DNA from: Desmodesmus armatus
Taxonomy: Eukaryota > Chlorophyta > Chlorophyceae > Sphaeropleales > Scenedesmaceae
DNA: 64,000 nt
NCBI GenBank assembly: GCA_007449985.2
Contig: VIIQ02000126.1
Span: 44,638 to 108,637, forward strand
Direction: 5' to 3'
Shown here: one piece after another, positions 58,466 to 64,000 of the stretch
Layout of the letters: each line of letters begins with the position of its first letter
Numbering within the stretch: position 1 is the first letter of the stretch
The notes under the pieces: generated by a model
What the model was told of the DNA's origin: nothing
The model's input: only the letters and a program-made list of their open reading frames with translations
Database searches by the model: none
Position numbers and translations under genes: made by a program

Positions 58466-59586
58466 TATACACATATGACACATACCAACTCCAATCAATC
58501 TTATGTCACACCAAGTGGTTGTGCGCGCCAGCGTCAAAGTCCGTATTCTGCAATGACCAAGGGCATGTCAGTCCCCTGCACCCTAAACACCCTCGACTGC
58601 ACTCTGAACACGCTCGACTGCCCCCTCAACACTTTGCTGCACCACAAACAGCATTTGTGCAACGTGAACACACAATCAGCGCTAAGACACAACCACTCCA
58701 CTCCATCTGAGGGCCATTCGGACGCTCGGTGTCAATTGTATCGTCAACAACCCACAGAAAAATGCAATAGCTGCCAACCTGTACCCTTATTGATGCTGAA
58801 TGAAGTTCCCGTACTCAAAATCTGCCACACATACGTTGGCCAAGCAGGAGTCAGCACACCCATCACCAGCAGCTGCCGCCGTCAAGACACCACCACTGTG
58901 TTGCTATAGCGAGCCGCGAACAACCACAACCATGTCGTGTCCCCCCCCTCTCGGTCTGTACAACTTGTACAGATGATCTCCAGCCCCATGCCGGCATGCA
59001 ACCTGGGCATACAAACAAGTCTGTGCTATACACGACCGTCGCAGCTTGCACAACTGAGTCAATGGTTGTATGCTACGCCTTCGGGGCGGTCAGGCTCCCC
59101 ACCTCTCCCTGCACCCCCAGCCGGGTGGCCGCATGAACTCGGGCAGAATGGACCTGAAGGTGGTGTACATATAATAAGGGCAGCGACCCAGCAGTGCAGG
59201 CGGCAGCGCTGTCGTGGCTCTGCTCAGCTGCCTGCGAAGATGACGTTGCAGCTGACCATGCCTTGTTTCGTGTAGAGCAGGGCGGCCTGGGGACACAACA
59301 CGTGTTGCCCGGCTTGAGGGCGCGGCCATTGGGCCGGTGAAGTCCTGCGCAAACAAAGGAGGGTTGGGCGCGGGAGGGGGGGGGATCTGAGGTTATCACC
59401 TTGCAATAAGTTATTGGTGTAGCTGCATCACCATCACGGCCGGTTGCTGCACTCCACCCAAGCATTAGGAATAACGTTGTTGTCGTATCTATGTGTGCTG
59501 ACTTTATGCAGTGCTTGCTGACACTGGCTGCTTCGGTGGCGCTGCAGGCTGCAAGTGGAACATTCACTGCAAGCGTCTGACAGTGT
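58466..59586. other. Region downstream of the FUT8-like gene, no gene seen
   Basis: Contains the presumed 3' UTR of the minus-strand fucosyltransferase gene. A minus-strand stretch after TTTGCGCAG near 59345 (QAALLYTKQGMVSCNVIFAG, stop) is protein-like, but I cannot attach it to any gene. Short CTCGACTGC.CTCTGAACA repeats at 58590-58625. Confidence 0.35.
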
Positions 59587-60249
59587 CTATAACGTGTTGC
59601 TCACATAAGTGGTGCAGAACTCGTGCTCCTGCATGCCCTCATAGAACCTGCACACAAAACAAAACGTGAGCTCATTGAGTTGGTACTGAATCAGTCAACC
59701 AGCAGAGTGTGGAAACAGACACAACTGTTGGTAAGGACAGGCAACGTGTCGTTGTTGGAAGCGCACCATCCGGCCCATCTTGTATGATGAACCGGTCAGT
59801 TGTGGCCACAGTGTTTGGAACCTTTCCAGCAGTTGAGTTCTTTAGCTGTTGAAGGAAGCATCAGCACATCGGGTTGATTGTATTCTTGCCGACAGTTCAA
59901 CTGCAAGTTGCAGACGTGCATGTCCAGTTGTAGACCACAGTCAGTGGACTTTTGAACAGGGCACAGGGGACGGGGCATGGGGTGGGGTAGGGGGGGGGGG
60001 CTTAGGACTCGCGCAAGCTGCAAGGCTTTTACAGAGCACTCACTCAGCAGCCCTCACTCACTCAAGCACTCGCCCACTCATTCAGTCCCTCATTTGCTCA
60101 CTTATTCACTCACTCACTGATAACTTGGACAGCTTGCCAGCAGCACTCACCACAAAGAGTCAACACTGTGGTAGTGCAGGGACCTGTCAGGCACGACGCT
60201 GCTGCCACTGCTGCCACCATCGCTGCCATCAACATCACCATTGCCACGG

Positions 60250-60282
<33 letters not shown>

Positions 60283-63200
60283 TTGACCTGTGCCAGCTCG
60301 TACGACAGCCGTCCTATCTGGCTGCTGAAGGTCATGACTAGCAGGTCAGTGGATGACAGCAGCATGATGTCATCATACACAGCTTGGAGGCCTTCAAGGC
60401 TGTAGCGCTTCTCAACACTGCCTGCACAGGTGGAAGATGTGGGTGGGTGTTGTCAATGAGTTTGTGTGTGTAGGGGGCCGGCATCGCGAGGCGATTGGAG
60501 GCAGTGTCAGCAAGAATATGGAGAAATCCAGGGTGGTGCTACTTGCAATGACAACTGCAGCGCAAGGGATGCGTTGAAGCTCTGCCAGTGTCAAATCCAT
60601 CATATTCCTGCTGTTGCATGCAAGTTGGGGATGCTTGAGGCTGATGTCGAACTCGACACATGACAACGACATGCCTGCTATCCTCACCTGTCTTCACCCC
60701 GACCTCATTGGCAACAACGTGGATGTGCTTGTAACGCTGCCGACCTCTTCCAACACGGTAGCATCGTCGCTCGCAAGGTAAACAGTGCACGTTGCCGCTG
60801 CTGCCGTCTCGCGCGATGCCCCAATTTGCGCGCCGTCGTTTGCCGTTGGTGCTGTGCTGATGGAGCCCGCGCTGGACGCCTGCTGCTGCTGCTGCTGCTG
60901 CTGCCAGCCTGACGCCAGCTTCCAGTCGCAGAAGCGTTGCACATGCGCCATGTATTCGTCGACCTGGTGAAGATTGGCGCGGCCCATGCTGACCTTGTCG
61001 CTGCAACGGGACACGCAACGGCGATGCCAAAAGAATAAATTATAGCGCTGGAAGGGCGATTGTGTGAAAGCAACAGTCGACAGGAGCAACACAAGAGAGA
61101 GCGGCAAGCAGCACAATCATCGGTACGTTTATGCCCGCGCTGAAACTCGTGGGTATCCCATCGAAACGTATGTGATGCGCCTGTACGGCGTACGCACCAC
61201 ACTGCCAGGCTGACAGTACTGCAGCCTCAGCAAAAAGTGCAGACCACAAGCGGACGAGCGCTCACACGTCAGGGCTTGCACCCACACCTGCAGGACCCCC
61301 GCTCACCTGCGCCGTATGTGTACACCAACAGTGGGGTAGCCCCAACTGCTTCTGACCTCTGCATGCCTCTTGGCTGACTCAGCAGAGGGCTCATCACATA
61401 GCTAGCCAGTGCACCCACCCACCTACAGGCACACAGCGACATGGCATGGTCAGCACGTGTCTGTGCACAGACACAACCTGTGGCACTCACAGGTTGTGTC
61501 TGTGAGTCAGCCAGCACACCCACCACCTACAGGAACATGCATGGTTAGCAGTTAGGTTAGCACACGCACACCATGGTTAGCAGTACAGACAGAGACTGTT
61601 GCTGTAAGTCCCCCAGCACACCCACCCACCTACATGCCGACAAACAACATCACAACATGGTCAGCACAGGGTCAGGCTGTTGCTGTAAGCCACCCAGCTG
61701 GGTGACTTTCACCAAATTATCAATGTGCAGTTAGCAGCACAGCTTGCTTGGGCACACGCACAGGGTGTCTGCGTGAGGAAACCAGCAGGGCACCCCACTA
61801 TAGGCGCAAGCCATGCACACAACATCACAGCGTAGCCAGCAAGGGCACATGCTGAATCTGTTGGTCTTGCATGGCGGGAGTGCTGGCGCTGTAATAAGAG
61901 GCAGCTAGTGCGTGCTGGGTGAGGTTGCTTGCACAAGTCCCACTCAGGCCACCAAGCAAAGTTTGTCTGGCAGTCTGGCCACGGCAGCACACATGCCCCT
62001 CTTCCGGGCTGCTGCTGCAACACATGTACTGTGACTGGACGGTACTGTACTGTACTGTACTGTACTGTACTGTGTTGTGCCCGCACTGCAGAGAAGTGCA
62101 CTGTCCTTGGCTTCGTAACCATTCATGTATCAAGCCTGTTCTGCCCCCCCCCCTCCCGTGTGCCAGGTCTCACCACTGCTCAGGCCTGCTGTTGAACAGC
62201 TGCACTGCTGCGACAAACATCAGGCGGCATCGCTGGCGGCTCAAAGGAGGTTGACAGCTCACCCGTGCTGGGCAGGAACACCTGAGCGGCAGGGGGGTGG
62301 GGTGGGAGGGCGGGCGGAGGGATGGGAGGGGGTTGTGGTGGTGGTGAGCAAGCGAGGGGAACAAACGAGCTTGAATAGGTGTGGCAAGACTCTCAAGGAT
62401 GGGGGGAGGCCCTCGGAGGTGGACGGCATGAGTGAAGGGGCAGTTGACATCAGGCGGCATTGCTGGCGGCTCAAAGAAGGTTCACAACTCACCATGTTGG
62501 GCAAAAACACCTGAGCGGAAGGGGGGGGGGGAGGTTGGGCGGAGGGGTTGAGTGTTGGTGGTGGCAAACGAGTGGTTGAACTTCAACAGTGTACACCTAG
62601 GGACAAAGTTTGTGCCAGCTGTGACAGACACCTTGGCACTCACAAGCTTACACACAGCTTAGCCATCAAGACCCACACTACACAGCTTATGCAGTGCCGC
62701 ACTGGTAGGCTACCAGGCCAGATGCATGGCAGGCCCTGCCAACAACAGCAGCCATGAATGCATGCAAGTGCAACAAAGGGGTCACCCCCACAAAAACTGC
62801 CTGAAAATGCAAGGTGATTTTGGCCCTCACAGCCTTCAGCCCAGGCTGCAGCCACAGGCTTTGCCATCCAGAGTGCACCCACCAGCTGCATGTCTGTGCC
62901 CACCCCACCCCAGCCCCCTACCCACAATAGCCAACAGCAGCTCCAACCTGCAGGTAGCCAGCCTGGCATCCAACACCCTTGCAAACCTGTGCAAAAACCA
63001 GCCCATGAACAAAACATCAAAGCACCAATGGTTGGCACAAGCTGAGCAAGAACCCCCAGGGTCCCAACACAACAGCAACAAGACAGGAACAGGGGGAGGA
63101 GCTAGGTGCTTGGTGCTGGTGTGCTAAGGCTACGGCGCGCGCGCGGGATATAGCAGTAGCCGGGCCCAGTTTCGATCCCCGGCTGCACGCACCACAAAAC

Positions 63201-63951
63201 CCTCGTTAACCACATTGGCCAACGCACAGCAGTAGTGCAGTGGGACTGCTAAGTATACGGCCATATATCACGAACAATGAGTGAGTGGGGGGGGGGGGGG
63301 CTGACTGACTGACGAATGACTGGGGGGGCGGGGGATGGGCGCAGGTTGCACAAACTTTTGTCCCTAAGTGTACTACTAGTACATGCTGGACATGGTGTGG
63401 CAGATGAGTCTGCCAAGGTGTGTTCGTGGGGAGGGGGGGGGACCCAAGTGGGTTGCCTGTTGGTGGGTGAGTGGCCAGTTGACATCAGGCGTCATTGCTG
63501 GCGACTCATGGGAGGTCGACAGCTGACCCTGTGCTGCGCAGAACACCTGAGAGGGAGGTAGGTAGGTGGGAAAGGGGTGGGTGGCTGTTGATTGTGGTGC
63601 TGAGTGAGTGAGAGGCCCTCTCTCACGGTGAATGCTGCATCACAATCACCGTGTTTCTGTAAAAGTGTAGCCCAGTGCAATCCGAACATGTGATGTCACA
63701 CATGTACCTTATGCACAGTAAGTTCTGGCAAATTCTAAAACAGCGATGTTGATAGTCTCAGTCAGGATGTCCAGACTGTTGCTAGGCCAGTGCACCGCAC
63801 CTCCTGCTGTCCCCGTGCCACATGTGGTCTTCCAGTGTGGGCCAGCCGCCCTGCCTCTTCAGGTGTTGGGTGCTGCAACTACTGATGGGGGCCATGAGCT
63901 GCTCCCAAGTCACTTGGCCGTCCTGGTCCGTGAATAGTGCCATGGGTGGGT
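59587..63951 (-). CDS. FUT8-like alpha-1,6-fucosyltransferase (GT23), 5' end outside window
   Basis: Six exons in transcript order: 63951-63801, 62239-62174, 61366-61307, 61000-60688, 60421-60151, 59647-59587. Family motifs appear in order: VTWEQLMAPISSCS (cf. W-E-x2-F-x-P-x-S-x2-C), VAAVQLFNSRPEQW (cf. VxQFxxYLxRPxxW), TVGVHIRRSDKV (the GDP-fucose-binding H-x-R-R-T/S-D-K-V motif), VDEYMAHVQRF, VYLASDDATVLEE, LQAVYDDIMLLSSTDLLVMT, FSSQIGRLSYELAQ and HYHSVDSLW. This arrangement identifies GT23 enzymes, Golgi type II proteins that add core alpha-1,6-fucose to N-glycans or related acceptors; the algal acceptor is unknown. The first visible exon starts in phase, so more exons lie beyond 64000. 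Phases agree except that exon 61000-60688 needs one added base between VLEEVG and RYKHIHVVANEVG. CAG-coded Q8 and S9 runs are present. Confidence 0.87.
61390..61700 (-). repeat. Tandem ~115-bp repeats in a FUT8-like intron
   Basis: Three or four diverged units on the landmark CCAGCACACCCACC(C/-)ACCTACA.G (near 61410, 61505, 61614), each followed by CAACATG(G)T(C/T)AGCA and a TGTTGCTGTAAG-type segment. Confidence 0.65.
62042..62072 (+). repeat. (TGTAC)6 microsatellite
   Basis: About six perfect TGTAC pentamers in the intron between the exons at 62174 and 61366 of the FUT8-like gene. Confidence 0.95.
62443..62530 (-). repeat. Partial duplicate of the 5' edge of the FUT8-like exon at 62239 (nearer copy)
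   Basis: Repeats the intron end and first ~25 bases of the exon: CTTTGAGCCGCCAGC(A/G)ATGCCGCCTGATGT, 231 bp upstream in the gene, with the same CTCAGGTGTT..TGCCCA lead-in and poly-C beyond. It reads SRQQCRLM and then leaves homology. Confidence 0.8.
63479..63565 (-). repeat. Partial duplicate of the same FUT8-like exon edge (farther, more diverged copy)
   Basis: CATGAGTCGCCAGCAATGACGCCTGATGT with the CTCTCAGGTGTTC lead-in repeats the exon edge again, ~1040 bp from copy 62443. A point change gives an in-frame stop (CAA TGA), so it is non-coding. Confidence 0.75.
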
Positions 63952-64000
63952 CTGCAGTGGTATTGGTGGTAGTGGGATTGTGTGTGTGTGTGTGTGTGGG
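63952..64000. other. FUT8-like intron reaching the window edge
   Basis: Intron sequence upstream (minus strand) of the first visible exon, ending in a (GT)n run at 63979-63998. Confidence 0.6.

Noticed and set aside
58177..58710. 178-codon frame overlapping the MITE
   Set aside because: It spans the transposon's right end and flanking DNA without homology or codon signal; a chance frame.
63130..63200. tRNA-like 3' half with B-box-like AGTTTCGATCCCC and an ACCA end
   Set aside because: The bases flanking TTTCGAT do not form a 5-bp T-stem, no acceptor partner for CTGCACG exists upstream and no anticodon arm can be drawn; at most a tRNA-derived scrap.

Overview
The window is nuclear DNA from a green alga. 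Short exons are split by many GT/AG introns, (CAG/CTG)n runs are abundant and often coding (poly-Q, poly-S), TGTAA motifs lie downstream of stop codons, and transit-type N-termini are common. The gene content (a pheophorbide a oxygenase-type Rieske enzyme, TIM44, POLD3, F-box-like/LRR proteins) also fits. The style suggests Chlorophyceae (Chlamydomonadales/Sphaeropleales); I cannot name a species. Gene models were built by hand from reading frame, splice phase and recalled family motifs; nothing was run.

Layout: 1-401 tail of a LINE reverse-transcriptase ORF; 1168-1561 last exon of an unrecognised gene (+); 4512-11810 chloroplast Rieske oxygenase of the PAO/TIC55 type (-, 14 exons); 12380-19319 mitochondrial import factor TIM44 (+, 11 exons), divergent from the PAO gene across 569 bp; 21805-23925 a protein-kinase-like gene (-) with no visible DFG; 24136-27430 a 2-kb direct duplication with CAG tracts of very different length; 27625-27702 an orphan LRR-family terminal exon; 32150-34245 (+), 39086-41423 (+) and 43276-45662 (-) three F-box-like/LRR genes sharing a characteristic last exon; 35260-38548 a probable organellar helical-repeat protein (-); 46194-52074 POLD3, the DNA polymerase delta subunit with a C-terminal PCNA-binding box (+), with a tRNA-Gly(GCC) gene in intron 5; 52701-56504 a secreted cysteine-rich protein (+); 57997-58465 a pogo/Tigger-like MITE; 59587-63951 a FUT8-like (GT23) alpha-1,6-fucosyltransferase (-), whose 5' end lies beyond the window.

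The strongest unexpected signal is structural. In five unrelated genes (PAO, TIM44, POLD3, the secreted protein, FUT8-like) introns hold one to three extra partial copies of a neighbouring exon edge: a splice acceptor plus the start of the exon, or the end of the exon plus its donor. They are usually 100-270 bp from the parent exon and often separated by poly-C/poly-G runs of 10-25 nt. In the PAO gene one such segment exists as three extra 60-nt, phase 0/0, fully open copies that could be spliced in without breaking the frame. A second recurrent feature is single-base frame breaks inside otherwise well-conserved exons (PAO last exon, LRR gene A, helical-repeat gene, secreted protein, FUT8-like), which looks like residual sequencing error but could be real decay.

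Functionally the genes are independent housekeeping and accessory loci (chlorophyll-catabolism-type oxygenase, mitochondrial import motor, replication, glycosylation). I see no operon-like or pathway clustering beyond three divergent gene pairs and the local LRR family expansion.
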